A stretch of DNA of 64,000 nucleotides from Nibrella viscosa (lineage in GTDB: Bacteria > Bacteroidota > Bacteroidia > Cytophagales > Spirosomataceae). Below the pieces are notes generated by a model, which had not been told where the DNA came from, did no database searches, and saw nothing but the letters and a program-made list of their open reading frames with translations. The position numbers and the translations under genes were made by a program. The first letter of the stretch is position 1, and the number at the start of each line of letters is the position of its first letter. Positions 33,706-43,859 of the stretch are shown in pieces. The stretch is taken from contig NZ_BAABHB010000001.1 of the NCBI RefSeq assembly GCF_039541875.1, positions 744,001 to 808,000 on the forward strand. Direction: 5' to 3'.

Positions 33706-34732
33706 ATGGCTAAGACAACCGACCAGACGCAGCTCTGCAACAAAATTGCCGGCTTGCTCGAACAGGCCCGGAAGCAGGTGGTTACGGCCGTTAACCTGAC
33801 CATGGTGCATACCTATTTTGAGATTGGGCGGACGATTGTTGAAGACGAGCAGCAGGGCAGCGCACGGGCTGAATACGGGAAAGCGGTACTCAAAGAACTA
33901 TTGCAGAACCTTACAGCTCAGTTTGGGAAAGGCTTTTCGGCTCGCAACCTTGAGCAGATGCGGCAGTTTTACCTGACTTACTCAATTCCGCAGACAGTGT
34001 CTGCGGAATTGAGTAAGCCTGATTTTCAACTTTCCTGGTCACACTACCTCGTGCTGATGCGCATCGAGAATCCCGAAGAGCGGAGCTTTTACGAAATTGA
34101 ATGCCGGGCTAATCATTGGAGCCTGCGCGAACTGCAACGGCAGATGAACGCAGCCCTGTACGAACGGCTGGCCTTGAGCCGCTACAAGCAGCAGGTTCGG
34201 CAGTTGACCGAAAAAGGGCAGCTTGTGGAACGCCCACAGGATGTGCTGAAAGACCCGTATGTGCTGGAGTTTCTGGGACTGAACGAAGACGCGGCTTATT
34301 TGGAATCGCAGTTGGAAACGCGCATCATCAACCACTTGCAGCAATTTTTGCTGGAAATGGGCAAGGGCTTTACGTTTGTGGGCCGGCAGGTGGTTTGCGT
34401 TCGACAAAAGCTATTTCAAGGTCGATTTGGTGCTGTATAACTGCCTGTTGCAGTGTTTTGTGCTGGTTGACCTGAAATTGGGTAAACTGACGCATCAGGA
34501 TTTGGGCCAGATGCATATATACGTCAACTAATACAACCGTTACGAAAAGCAGGCCTACGAGAAACCCACGATTGGCATTCTGCTCTGCCAGCAGAAAAAC
34601 GACGCACTCGTGGAACTGACCTTACCGCCGGACACCAACATTTACGCATCGGCCTTCCGCCTGTATCTGACCGATCAGCAGGTACTTCAGCAGAAGTTAA
34701 TAGAATGGACGAAAGAGTTTGATAATGGATAG
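33706..34732 (+). pseudogene. DUF1016/YhcG-type PDDEXK nuclease, disrupted
   Basis: The intact first part (33706 to about 34396) encodes the DUF1016 N-terminal domain (LEQMRQFYLTY, LSWSHYLVLMRIENPEERSFYEIE). The nuclease half is out of frame: from 34397 the +1 frame reads AFDKSYFKVDLVLYNCLLQC, FVLVDLKLGKLTHQDLGQM and so on, the usual YhcG C-terminus. A further in-frame TAA (34529-34531) breaks this part. So there is one frameshift and one nonsense codon, and an active enzyme is unlikely. A 41-bp palindrome lies in the linker. A second, shorter protein from 34397 on is not expected. Confidence 0.85.
33977..34017. repeat. 41-bp perfect palindrome inside the DUF1016 gene
   Basis: Arms 33977-33996 (CTTACTCAATTCCGCAGACA) and 33998-34017 are exactly complementary around one G. 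It encodes part of the linker between the first helix block and LSWSHY (residues reading YSIPQTVSAELSK). Confidence 0.9.
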
Positions 34733-34800
34733 AAGGGTAAACAAATGAGCAAACTAAAGAAATATAAGTTCTCCATACTTTACTTATTTCTTATTGTGCA

Positions 34801-35388
34801 GTGACACCCAAACAAATTGAACGGCTGCAAAAGAAAATCTCCGAGATTCGGCAGGCGCTTGCTGCCGAAAAACGAAAGTATGGCGGCTACGATGACAGTC
34901 GGGGATTACGCTACCTGCCAACCCGTTCCTTCATTCAATTGAGCGATTATAAAGGCGGCCTGACGTACCTCCGTTGGTTCAGCAAAAACTTTCCGGATGA
35001 TGCCGGCTTCCCAGACTTTTTGTTTGAGTGGACCATTATTCTGTTCAAGAACGGTAAACCGAACGAAGCTGCGAAAAAAGCGTTTGAGACGTTTTGCGCC
35101 AATACCTATCTGTTTGATAAATTCTTTGCTCGCCCCATCGTACCCATCGACAAATACGAATGGTCTAACCTGGCGGCACCCGGCTTTACGGAACATTTTA
35201 CCTATTCGGGCAAGCAACCCGAACTGGCCGACTTCAGCGAATGGCTCGCTAACCTGATAGCCTCTCCAGAATTCGAAAGCCGCAGCAAACAGTATATCGA
35301 GATTTACAAACGGCTGAAGACGGAGCAGGACCGGGAGACACGGCATTACTTGCTAATGCAAGCCAGACAACTGGAGGAAGGGACGTAA
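34801..35388 (+). CDS. Hypothetical protein
   Basis: 195 residues from a GTG start at 34801. Soluble, alpha-helical, with no signal peptide. The N-terminus (IERLQKKISEIRQALAAEKR) looks like a coiled coil. The middle (GGLTYLRWFSKNFPDDAGFPDFLFEW, GKPNEAAKKAFETFCANTYLFD) is weakly TPR-like. No family is recognised. It lies just downstream of the broken DUF1016 gene but need not be related to it. Confidence 0.6.
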   Translation: MTPKQIERLQKKISEIRQALAAEKRKYGGYDDSRGLRYLPTRSFIQLSDYKGGLTYLRWFSKNFPDDAGFPDFLFEWTIILFKNGKPNEAAKKAFETFCANTYLFDKFFARPIVPIDKYEWSNLAAPGFTEHFTYSGKQPELADFSEWLANLIASPEFESRSKQYIEIYKRLKTEQDRETRHYLLMQARQLEEGT

Positions 35389-35455
35389 ACGGATTCATCT
35401 ATGTATATTGCTGGCTACTTCCACTTACGTATCTTTTCGCTTCAAACTTACCCTC

Positions 35456-36457
35456 ATGCACGCCGGTAGAAAATACACCTTTCTTGAATTCATTATCTGG
35501 ACCCGTCGGGATATTTACAACCTGCTTATTTTGTCGATTATCCCGACGGTACTCTACCATGTCGCTGGTTTTACGTTTCTGGCCCTCACCTGGGTGCCCA
35601 TTGCGCTGCTGGGTACGGCCGTGGCCTTTATCGTGGGTTTCAAAAACAACGCCAGCTACAACCGGCTTTGGGAAGCGCGGCAGATTTACGGTGGTATCAT
35701 CAACAACAGCCGGGCTTTTGGGGTGATGGTGCGCGATTTTCTGCCGGCCGGTCAGGCGGAGGAAGTCCGGCCGCTTTTCTACCGCCATTTTGCCTGGCTC
35801 ACGGCCCTGCGGTTTCAGTTGCGTGAGCCGCGCACCTGGGAGAATGTCGATCAGGCCAATAATCGGGAATACCAGCGGGTATACATCATTCCTGAGCGGG
35901 AGAGCACCCTCGCCCAGGAACTGCTGCCCTACCTGTCGGAGGAAGAATACAACTATGTGCTCACCAAAAAGAATCGGGCTACGCAACTGATGGCTCTCCA
36001 GTCGAAGCATATCAATGCGCTGGGTAGCGTACTAAACGATTTTCAGTTGATGCAGTTGCAGACGGCCATAACGCAGTTCTATGATTTGCAGGGCCGGGTC
36101 GAGCGGATCAAAAACTTTCCGTACCCGCGTAACTTTTCGTCGGTTGCCACCATTCTGCTGTACCTGTTTGTGGTGCTGGTGCCATTCGGTTTGCTAAAAG
36201 AGTTCAACGCGATGGGGCAGGGAACGTTTCTGGAGGGCTACACGGTCTGGTTCAACGTGCCGTTTGCCACCCTGCTCAACTGGGTATTTCTTTCACTAGA
36301 CCGTGTGGGCGAAAGCAGCGCCAATCCCTTTGAAGGCGGGGCCAACGATGTGCCCATCACCAACATATCCCGCACTATTGAAATAGATATGCGGGATATG
36401 CTGGACGAAAAAGACCTGCCGCCACCCATTGTGGCCATCCATAATATTCTGATGTAA
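35456..36457 (+). CDS. Bestrophin-like anion channel protein
   Basis: About 333 residues from the ATG at 35456 (MHAGRKYTFLEFIIWTRRD), the usual opening of bacterial bestrophins; an in-frame TTG at 35408 would add 16 unlikely residues. Motifs: FKNNASYNRLWEARQIYGGIINNSRAF and the C-terminal acidic NPFEGGANDVPIT followed by TIEIDMRDML. Bacterial bestrophins form pentameric chloride/anion or cation channels. A second member lies at 56866-57759. Confidence 0.9.
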   Translation: MHAGRKYTFLEFIIWTRRDIYNLLILSIIPTVLYHVAGFTFLALTWVPIALLGTAVAFIVGFKNNASYNRLWEARQIYGGIINNSRAFGVMVRDFLPAGQAEEVRPLFYRHFAWLTALRFQLREPRTWENVDQANNREYQRVYIIPERESTLAQELLPYLSEEEYNYVLTKKNRATQLMALQSKHINALGSVLNDFQLMQLQTAITQFYDLQGRVERIKNFPYPRNFSSVATILLYLFVVLVPFGLLKEFNAMGQGTFLEGYTVWFNVPFATLLNWVFLSLDRVGESSANPFEGGANDVPITNISRTIEIDMRDMLDEKDLPPPIVAIHNILM

Positions 36458-36499
36458 CTAACTGGCTGATGCTACTCACGGGTAGTGCGAACGAACTCT

Positions 36500-37546
36500 T
36501 TACTGTAAAGCAGCTTCGCCCACAGCCTTCTTCACGGCCGGTGCCACCACCGTGCCCAGCAACTCAATGGCGTGCATCACCTTCGCGTGCGGAAGCGTAC
36601 CCACGCTGATGTGCAGCAGGAAACGGGTGTTGCCGAACAATTCGTACTCGTATAGAATCTTGTCGATCACCTGCTGCGGACTGCCCACCAGCAGCGAACC
36701 CTCCGGCGAGCGCATCCACTCGTACTGCGGCCTGGTCATGGGCGACCAGCCCCGCTCGCGCCCGATCTTGCTCATGACGTAGGCATATGGGCCGTAAAAC
36801 TCATCGGCCGCTTTCTGCGAATCATCGGCAAGGTAACCGTGAGAGTTAATGCCCAGTTGAAACCGGGCGGGGTCGTGGCCGGCTTTATGCCAGGTGTCTT
36901 TGTACAGATTGGTAAATGGCACAAACCGATCTGGTGAACCACCAATAATGGCCAGCGCCATCGGCAATCCTTTCGTGGCCGCCCTAACTACCGATTCGGG
37001 GGTACCGCCCACGGCTACCCAGATGGGCAGCTCGGACTGATACGGCCGGGGATATACGCCCCGATTGTCGATAGAGGGCCGGTGATGACCCTGCCAGGTG
37101 ATTTTCTCACTCTTGTTCAGTTGAATAAGCAGTTCCAGTTTCTCGGCAAAGAGCGAGTTGTAATCGTTCAGATCATTGCCAAACAGTGGAAAGGATTCGA
37201 TAAAGGAGCCGCGCCCGGCCATAATCTCCGCCCGGCCCTGCGACAGCAGATCCACATGGGCAAAATCCTGGAACACCCGCACGGGATCATCCGAGCTAAG
37301 CACCGTAACGGCGCTCGACAGCCGGATGGTTCTGGTCTTCACGGCTGCAGCCGCCAGCACCACGGCCGGAGAGGAGACGATAAAATCCGGCCGGTGGTGC
37401 TCACCGACGGAGAAGACGTCCAGCCCAAGCTGATCGGCCAGCTCGATTTCTTCCATCAGGTTCATCATCCGCTCATGCGGACTCAGGAGTTTCCCCGTAG
37501 CCGGATCGGGGGTATTCTCAACAAAGGTGGTGATGCCTATTTCCAT
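36500..37546 (-). CDS. LLM-class flavin-dependent oxidoreductase
   Basis: 348 residues of luciferase-like monooxygenase type. Visible features: FSVGEHHRPDF, TRTIRLSSAVTVLSSDDPVRVFQDFAHVD and RAEIMAGRGSFIESFPLFG, which form the FMN-binding barrel. The substrate is unknown. It is convergent with the bestrophin gene and divergent from the acylase gene. Confidence 0.9.
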   Translation of the reverse strand: MEIGITTFVENTPDPATGKLLSPHERMMNLMEEIELADQLGLDVFSVGEHHRPDFIVSSPAVVLAAAAVKTRTIRLSSAVTVLSSDDPVRVFQDFAHVDLLSQGRAEIMAGRGSFIESFPLFGNDLNDYNSLFAEKLELLIQLNKSEKITWQGHHRPSIDNRGVYPRPYQSELPIWVAVGGTPESVVRAATKGLPMALAIIGGSPDRFVPFTNLYKDTWHKAGHDPARFQLGINSHGYLADDSQKAADEFYGPYAYVMSKIGRERGWSPMTRPQYEWMRSPEGSLLVGSPQQVIDKILYEYELFGNTRFLLHISVGTLPHAKVMHAIELLGTVVAPAVKKAVGEAALQ

Positions 37547-37716
37547 AAGTCATTGTATTATATCGGACCAGATTTCTCTGTTTATTGTATCTACACGTTT
37601 TTTGTGATAACCGTATTTTTGGCGAAGGAGTTGCATTAGACCCGGCGGAGCCGTTTGGAGACTCCTGCTTTTTATCCTAACTTTCTTGCTTTGAGTAACC
37701 GAACACAACCTGTTAG

Positions 37717-39912
37717 ATGAGACTCCTGCTGCTTTCCGTTGCCGTTTTTTATTCTTTGCTCTGTGCTGCGCAGCCCTTTCGGGGCGATGAAATTGCCCGC
37801 TGGCGGGAGCAGGCGGCCCGTATTACCATCACCCGCGATACCTGGGGGGTGCCACATATCTACGGCAGGACCGATGCCGATGCCGTTTTCGGCGTGCTTT
37901 ATACCCAGTGCGAAGACGATTTCGACCGGGTAGAAATGAACTATATCGACGCCATCGGCCGCCTGGCCGAAGTGGAAGGCGAAGCGGCTTTGTACCACGA
38001 CCTGCGCGCGCGGATGTTTCTGGACAGTGCTCAGGCGGTTGCCCTGTACCAGCAGAGTCCGTCGTGGATGAAAAAGCTGCTGGATGCCTTTGCCGACGGT
38101 GCCAATTACTACCTCTATACCCATCCGGGCGTAAAGCCTAAGCTGATTAAACGATTTAAGCCCTGGATGCCGCTGATGTTCAGTGAAGGCAGTATCGGCG
38201 GCAATATCAGTTCGGTATCGACGGAACGAATTAAGGCTTTCTACATCAGCCAGCCGTTTACCTCGCAGGTCGAAGAACGCAACAAATGGGAGCGGGAGCC
38301 GGTCGGGTCTAACGGCTTTGCCATTGCGCCGGCCAAAAGCGCTACCAAAAACGCGCTGCTGCTAATCAACCCGCATACTTCCTTTTATTTCCGGTCGGAG
38401 GTGCAGATGGTGAGCAAGGCCGGCCTGAACGCCTATGGGGCCGTAACCTGGGGACAGTTTTTTATTTACCAGGGTTTCAACGAAAACTGCGGCTGGATGC
38501 ACACCTCCAGCTATGCCGATGTGATGGATGAATACCTGGAGACCATCGAAAAGAAAGACAATGCCCTGTACTACCAGCACGGGGGTACGCTCCGCCCGGT
38601 GCAGGTTTCGACCGTCTCGCTGCCTTACCGGCAGGGTACCAAACTGCTGCGCAAAAACTTTACCATCTACAAAACGCACCACGGCCCCATTGTGGGTGAG
38701 CAGGACGGCAAATGGATTGCGCTCAGCATGATGAACGACCCGATAAATGCCCTGGCGCAGTCGTACCTGCGGACCAAGGCCAAAGACTATGCGAGCTATA
38801 AGAAGGTGATGAAACTCAACGGCAATGCCTCCAATAACACCGTGTTTGCCGACCGGAAAGGAAACATTGCCTACTGGCATGGCAATTTTATGCCCCGGCG
38901 CAATTCGGCCTTCGACTGGAGCAAGCCCGTCGACGGCAGCAATCCGGAAACCGATTGGCAGGGGCTGCACGGCATCGACGATATTGTGCAGGTGCTGAAC
39001 CCCGCCAATGGCTGGATTCAAAACTGCAACTCGACTCCGTTTACGGTAGCCGGCCAAAACAGTCCGGCCCGGCGTTCCTACCCGGCGTATATGGCGCCCG
39101 ATGCCGAAAATTACCGGGGCATCAATGCGGTGCGGGTGCTGAGCCGGCGGTCAACCTTTACGCTGGATACCCTGATTGCGGCCGCCTATGACCCATACCT
39201 CGCCGGGTTTGAAGACCTGATTCCCGCCTTGCTGAAAGCCTCCGAAGCGAATGCCGACAATCCGGAAGATCATCCCCGCGAGCTGCCGGAGGCCATTGAA
39301 ACGCTGCGGGCCTGGAATAAATGCTACGGCACCAGCTCGGTGGCAACCACGCTGGCGGTGCTGTGGGGCGAAAAAATTCAGCGGCTGGCCCGCACGCGGG
39401 TACCGGCCAACGAGCGCCCGGACCCGTTTCTGGGCTTTACTGCTTTTACTATCAGCAACACCAGTGCGCACGAAAAGGTAAATGCCCTGGCCGAGGTATT
39501 GGGCGAACTGACCCGCGACTTTGGCACCTGGAAAGTGCCCTGGGGTGACATGAACCGGTTTCAGCGGCTGACCGGCAAAATTCAGGAAACCTACGACGAC
39601 AGCAAGTCCAGCCTTCCGGTCGGCTTTACCTCCTCGGCCTGGGGCTCACTGGCGGCTTTCGGGGCTCGTACCTATCCCGGCACGGTTAAACGCTACGGGA
39701 ACGTAGGCAACAGTTTTGTGGCCGTGGTGGAGTTTGGCAAACGGGTAAAAGCCCGCTCCGTGGTTACCGGCGGCTCCAGCAGTGATCCCAAATCCCCCCA
39801 CTTCAACGACCAGTCGCCGTTGTACTGCAACGGCCAGTTCAAAGAGGTATGGTTCTACCCGGAAGATGTGCTGAAGCACGTTGAGCGCACCTACCGGCCA
39901 GGGCAGCGGTAG
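37717..39912 (+). CDS. Penicillin acylase family N-terminal-nucleophile hydrolase
   Basis: 731 residues with a signal peptide (LLLLSVAVFYSLLCAAQ). Self-cleavage would free the nucleophile Ser198 in VGSNGFAIAP. Other family marks are LLINPHTSFYF, and an Asn in NASNNTVFADRKGNIAYWH. It is closest to the acyl-homoserine-lactone/aculeacin acylase branch. Substrates are N-acyl amides such as beta-lactams, lipopeptides or quorum-sensing lactones; no choice can be made here. Confidence 0.9.
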   Translation: MRLLLLSVAVFYSLLCAAQPFRGDEIARWREQAARITITRDTWGVPHIYGRTDADAVFGVLYTQCEDDFDRVEMNYIDAIGRLAEVEGEAALYHDLRARMFLDSAQAVALYQQSPSWMKKLLDAFADGANYYLYTHPGVKPKLIKRFKPWMPLMFSEGSIGGNISSVSTERIKAFYISQPFTSQVEERNKWEREPVGSNGFAIAPAKSATKNALLLINPHTSFYFRSEVQMVSKAGLNAYGAVTWGQFFIYQGFNENCGWMHTSSYADVMDEYLETIEKKDNALYYQHGGTLRPVQVSTVSLPYRQGTKLLRKNFTIYKTHHGPIVGEQDGKWIALSMMNDPINALAQSYLRTKAKDYASYKKVMKLNGNASNNTVFADRKGNIAYWHGNFMPRRNSAFDWSKPVDGSNPETDWQGLHGIDDIVQVLNPANGWIQNCNSTPFTVAGQNSPARRSYPAYMAPDAENYRGINAVRVLSRRSTFTLDTLIAAAYDPYLAGFEDLIPALLKASEANADNPEDHPRELPEAIETLRAWNKCYGTSSVATTLAVLWGEKIQRLARTRVPANERPDPFLGFTAFTISNTSAHEKVNALAEVLGELTRDFGTWKVPWGDMNRFQRLTGKIQETYDDSKSSLPVGFTSSAWGSLAAFGARTYPGTVKRYGNVGNSFVAVVEFGKRVKARSVVTGGSSSDPKSPHFNDQSPLYCNGQFKEVWFYPEDVLKHVERTYRPGQR

Positions 39913-39957
39913 TTGAATGGTTAATTAATTCACTGGTTAATTAACCAACCATTCAAC
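39912..39957. repeat. Imperfect palindrome of GGTTAATT words
   Basis: GTTGAATGGTT (39912-39922) pairs with AACCATTCAAC (39947-39957); inside, GGTTAATTAA (39919-39928) pairs with TTAATTAACC (39937-39946), leaving an extra AACC bulge. It lies between the stops of the convergent acylase and DinB genes and shares vocabulary with 19574-19625 and 40530-40600. Confidence 0.75.
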
Positions 39958-39964
39958 CAATCAA

Positions 39965-40462
39965 CTAATTAACCAATTCATCCGCGCTGGGGCCGTAGCT
40001 GCCGGGGATCGGTATGTTGAGCAGGCGAAGGTACACGCCGAGCTGGGCGCGGTGGTGAACAATCTGGCAGTAGGTCATGCGTAAAAATTCTCCCTTGCTT
40101 GAGCGTATGTACACTTCGTCGCCGTTGCGGAGGGTCCAGGTTTGGGATAACTGGTCTTCGGTAGCACTGGTCAGGTGTGTTTTTCCATCGACCAGGCACC
40201 GTTCAAAGTAATTGAGTAAGTCGGTGGTGGTATTGATGGACACCGGCGTATAGGGACTTGTCGCAAAGTCAAGTTCTTCGGTGGTCAGCGTCATGGAAAT
40301 CCAGGTGGGCAACTCGGCAATATGGGTCGCCAACCGCTGAATGGTCATGCTTTTCGGGTGTGGCTGCCAGTTGTACTGGTCGTCGGGAACGCGTCCCAGC
40401 ATTTTTCGGGTAGTCTGCGCTTCCTGTTCTAATTCCTTGACGAGCATCTGAATCATGGACAT
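39965..40462 (-). CDS. DinB family protein
   Basis: 165 residues forming a four-helix DinB/YfiT bundle. Candidate metal-binding histidines appear in THIAELPTW and in IVHHRAQLGVYLRLL, the usual HxxxH arrangement. Family members are often thiol-transfer enzymes or damage-inducible proteins. No signal peptide. Confidence 0.85.
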   Translation of the reverse strand: MSMIQMLVKELEQEAQTTRKMLGRVPDDQYNWQPHPKSMTIQRLATHIAELPTWISMTLTTEELDFATSPYTPVSINTTTDLLNYFERCLVDGKTHLTSATEDQLSQTWTLRNGDEVYIRSSKGEFLRMTYCQIVHHRAQLGVYLRLLNIPIPGSYGPSADELVN

Positions 40463-40529
40463 AGTCTTGTGTTTTGGTTTGCTTTACAAAGAAAGCAGCC
40501 ACTAGTGACAGCCCTATGTCAGTAAGGTT

Positions 40530-40600
40530 GGTTGACTGGTTAATTGGTTCATTGGTTGATTCGGAACCAGGTAACCAATGAACCAATTAACCAGTCAACC
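40530..40600. repeat. Perfect 28-bp inverted repeat
   Basis: Arms 40530-40557 (begins GGTTGACTGGTTAATTGGTT) and 40573-40600 are exactly complementary around a 15-base loop. It lies between the SMP-30 gene and the upstream DinB gene on the minus strand. No T-tract. Confidence 0.9.
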
Positions 40601-40606
40601 AATCAA

Positions 40607-41488
40607 CTATAAACTGCCAAGCCAAAAGTGAGCGGGTACGCCCTGCACCCCCGGTTTTACCGCAAAGATTCCTCCGCTGCCCGGAAACTCAGCTAATTGC
40701 TCCTTACTGAGTCCTTCGCGGGCAGTAGTGATATACAGCGTGTCGAGGTTTTCTCCACCGAACGCGCAGGAGGTGGTATTGGGCACCGGCACCGTTACTT
40801 TCTGGAGTTGCTCGCCGGTAACGGGGTTCCAGCGGGTGACACAGCCGCCCCCGTAATGAGCAATCCAGAGTTTGTCGTCGGCATCAATGGTCATGCCGTC
40901 CGGGTACCCTTCCGACTCATGAATGCCGATGGCGGGACGTGGGTTGCTGATGTCGCCCGTCTGCTCGTTGTAATCAAATGCCTGTACCGTTCCCGTGGGC
41001 GTATCGATGTAGTACATGGTTTTCCGGTCCGAAGTCCAGACAATACCGTTGGAGATCGTAACGTCGGTGAGCATAACCTGAACGTCTTTATCCGTATCCA
41101 AGCGGTACAGGGAAGCTGCGCCCTCGATCTGCTCCAGGTGCATGGAGCCGACCCAGAACCGACCGGCTGGGTCGCACTTGCCGTCGTTGAAGCGGATGTT
41201 TGGGTCAGTGAGGGGCTGGGTAATCAGGTTTAGCTCGCCAGTGTCGGTACTCAGGTGATAAATGCCCGACCGCAATGCAACCAGCACTCCGCCGGATAGC
41301 ACCGGAACCACCGTGCCAATGCGCTCGCCGACCAGGAAGGACATGTCGTGCCGGGTGGCCGGGTCGAAGATGTGCAGGGCCTTGCCTTCAATATCGACCC
41401 AGTAAAGTTTCTGTTCAAGCGGATGCCACAGGCTGCCTTCGCCCAGCGTGGCTTTGGCATCCAGTACTAACTCAGGTTGTAAGGTCAT
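40607..41488 (-). CDS. SMP-30/gluconolactonase-like protein, cytoplasmic
   Basis: About 293 residues from the ATG at 41488 (MTLQPELVLDAKATLGEGS); an upstream ATG at 41533 gives an unlikely leader. Six-blade propeller with metal-ligand blocks: Glu in LGEGSLWHP, RFNDGKCDPAGRFWVGSM, Asn in TISNGIVWTSD and Asp in YPDGMTIDADDKLW. Expected activity is hydrolysis of a sugar lactone. It has no signal peptide, unlike the second copy at 54532. Confidence 0.88.
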   Translation of the reverse strand: MTLQPELVLDAKATLGEGSLWHPLEQKLYWVDIEGKALHIFDPATRHDMSFLVGERIGTVVPVLSGGVLVALRSGIYHLSTDTGELNLITQPLTDPNIRFNDGKCDPAGRFWVGSMHLEQIEGAASLYRLDTDKDVQVMLTDVTISNGIVWTSDRKTMYYIDTPTGTVQAFDYNEQTGDISNPRPAIGIHESEGYPDGMTIDADDKLWIAHYGGGCVTRWNPVTGEQLQKVTVPVPNTTSCAFGGENLDTLYITTAREGLSKEQLAEFPGSGGIFAVKPGVQGVPAHFWLGSL

Positions 41489-41736
41489 GAACTGGGGAGT
41501 CTTGTTTTCCGAATCGGTTGGCAAAATAAACAACGGCTGATTACGGCAAGGTATCTTATTATTTTTTGTACGCAGAACGGGTTGGGGTTAATCGAGCCGG
41601 TCCTGATAAAATTCCTATTGAGCGACTTCCTAGCAGACACAGCAGCCAGGTAATATATACGTACCTGATTATGAGTATTTTGCTACTTTTTTATTTGCAT
41701 AGTTATATTTTTTAATGAAAAAATTTTATTAAAGTA

Positions 41737-41767
41737 TTGACATGCTTTTTACAGTATACTATAATTG
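41737..41767 (+). promoter_or_regulatory. Strong promoter before the AT-rich lipoprotein/protease unit
   Basis: TTGACA (41737-41742), 17 bases, TATAAT (41760-41765): a perfect E. coli-type sigma-70 promoter. The same bases also read as a Bacteroidota promoter with TTG, 20 bases, TATAATTG (one mismatch to TAnnTTTG). The surrounding 308-base gap (41489-41796) is AT-rich; nothing else was recognised in it. Confidence 0.6.
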
Positions 41768-41796
41768 GTCAAGTTTAACTTCTAATAAACTTCATC

Positions 41797-42249
41797 ATGA
41801 ATCTGACCCAATTTTGCCGGCTGGCTACAGTGGGAGTACTGTGCCTTAGCCTGGGGGCTTCCTGCCACAAAGAACCGCCAAAACCAACCTCCTGCCGCGA
41901 TGGAACCTGCTGCATGAAAGATTCAAGGCCCTACGATTTTGTAGAAATGATTGAAAATGCACCGGCCGATATTGGTCCTCGTAGGGGACTTATTTTTAAA
42001 GACCCATTGCCTAGGTTACAAGATCCATCTTTTGTGGCTTCCACTGGAATGAAACTACAGGCGACGGCCGTCGGGGTTTGTGAATTGAGTTCAGCAAAAC
42101 TCATGAATTTGCCTTCTACTTACCCTGCTGATGGAGAACCCTATAGTTACCGGGTATGGGGTAAACTTTATCACGATCGTGACGCGCAACCGTTCGGAAT
42201 GATTCCTATTCTGTACGTCTACGTCGATCGGATCGAGAAAGTAAAGTAA
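41797..42249 (+). CDS. Small cysteine-rich lipoprotein, unknown function
   Basis: 150 residues with a lipoprotein signal (LCLSLGASC; lipidated Cys near residue 23). The next residues are rich in Cys (PTSCRDGTCCMKD). The rest (about 60-150) is a beta-rich domain ending in YRVWGKLYHDRDAQPFGMIPILYVYVDRIEKV. No family is recognised. It sits 30 bases ahead of the broken T9SS protease gene on the same strand and shares its AT-richer composition, so the two probably form one unit. Confidence 0.7.
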   Translation: MNLTQFCRLATVGVLCLSLGASCHKEPPKPTSCRDGTCCMKDSRPYDFVEMIENAPADIGPRRGLIFKDPLPRLQDPSFVASTGMKLQATAVGVCELSSAKLMNLPSTYPADGEPYSYRVWGKLYHDRDAQPFGMIPILYVYVDRIEKVK

Positions 42250-42320
42250 ATCCATTTGTAAAGCCATTCATACAAGATCATGAAAAAATCCCTTTTACTC
42301 TATTTGTTAAGTTGGATATT

Positions 42321-42327
42321 GGGGGGG
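42321..42327 (+). repeat. G7 homopolymer at the first frameshift
   Basis: Seven G in the signal peptide region. Eight would keep the signal peptide and the protease in one frame. Confidence 0.85.
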
Positions 42328-43859
42328 TGATTTTCCCTCACTATACATGGGCACAGGAAAAATTTAAGCCCAAATACCTCCGGGAGGATGACAAAGCCTT
42401 TCGTGAATTAACCACCAACGCATCCGATAACGGATGGCTTCATTTCCGTCGGGATATTGCTCCTATTGACCCCGACACGTACTTCGACAAATTTGCCAGG
42501 AACATTGGCATGGGTGAAGGCTACAGGATGCAACTGGTTCAGGACGAAACTGACTTCAAGGAAATTCGCCATCAGAAGTATCTACTCTACTACAAAAACG
42601 TCCCAGTCGAAGGCGTTGAATATTCTCTCCACTCAAAGGCAAAACGGCTTGAAGTAGCACATGGCCGCATGGTCGAAAATCTAAATTTAGACCTGAGTAG
42701 GCCGATGCCGGAGAACAGGGCACTCGATTTAGCGCTAGCCAATTTAAAACTTAACGCTGATAATTTAGGTACAAAAGATAGGTTCCCCAAAGGGCAATTG
42801 GTTATCGCACGCGTACAGGGGGAGGAGTTAAACCAAAATTATAAACTTTGTTATGCGTTTGATATTCGCCCGCAGAGCAGCAAAGATTTTGTTGCTGAAC
42901 CTTATCGGGTTTATGTAGATGCTACCTCAGGCGAAATCGTTCGGCGAGACCCACTCGTACATAAATGCTTCAGCCTCACTCCCCAAGTTCATGTACATTC
43001 AGCCAGTACCAAATCGAGCAGTATGACTTTGTTGAAGCCTTTAGTTGCACCGAAAGTAGCCTCAACATTTGCTCCCCGTTGGAACCGATACTTAGATGGC
43101 CAAAGTCAGCTCACGTTCGAGACCGAATTAATCGGTGCTAATCAGTACAGATTAAGTCATCAAAACGGAGCATTGATAACGCGTAGAGATGTAAATCAGA
43201 CAGGGAATTGGGTATCGAACCCCGATGTAACCAATGCGGGTACTAATTGGGGGACAAACGTACAGAACGCTACTACGGCACATTGGCTTGCACAACGTAT
43301 GCACACGTTTGTACAGCAGTTTGCTCCTGACCAGAACGGATATAATCGACAAGGGGCTTATCCAAGAGTTTTGGTTGATCTTTCGTTTGGTGAGCAGGTC
43401 AACGCTTTTTGGAATCGTGTTGACCAACTAGTGTTCGGCTTCGCCCCCTTAGGTCCTTTTAACGCTAATCCTGATTTGGGAAGGACATTGGTCACGGCAG
43501 ATGTGTTAGGACACGAATATGCTCATGCTCTGACACAATTCAATGCTAACCTCGAATATATAGGAGAGTCAGGTGCCTTGAATGAATCTATTTCCGACAT
43601 ATTCGGCACCGCATTTGAGCGATATTTATTCCCCAATAACTGGAATTGGGATTTAGCCGAAGATACGTATCAATTTCGGGACATGGCTAATCCAACACGG
43701 GCATTTCCCCCTGTCCAAGCTGCCCAGCCTCAAATCTACTTAGGACCAAATTGGTTACCAGTTACACAAAGTTGTAATCAATTTAATGACTTCTGTGGTG
43801 TACACATTAACAGTGGTGTTATGAACAAATGGTTTCATACGCTTTGTACTGGGCAGGGC

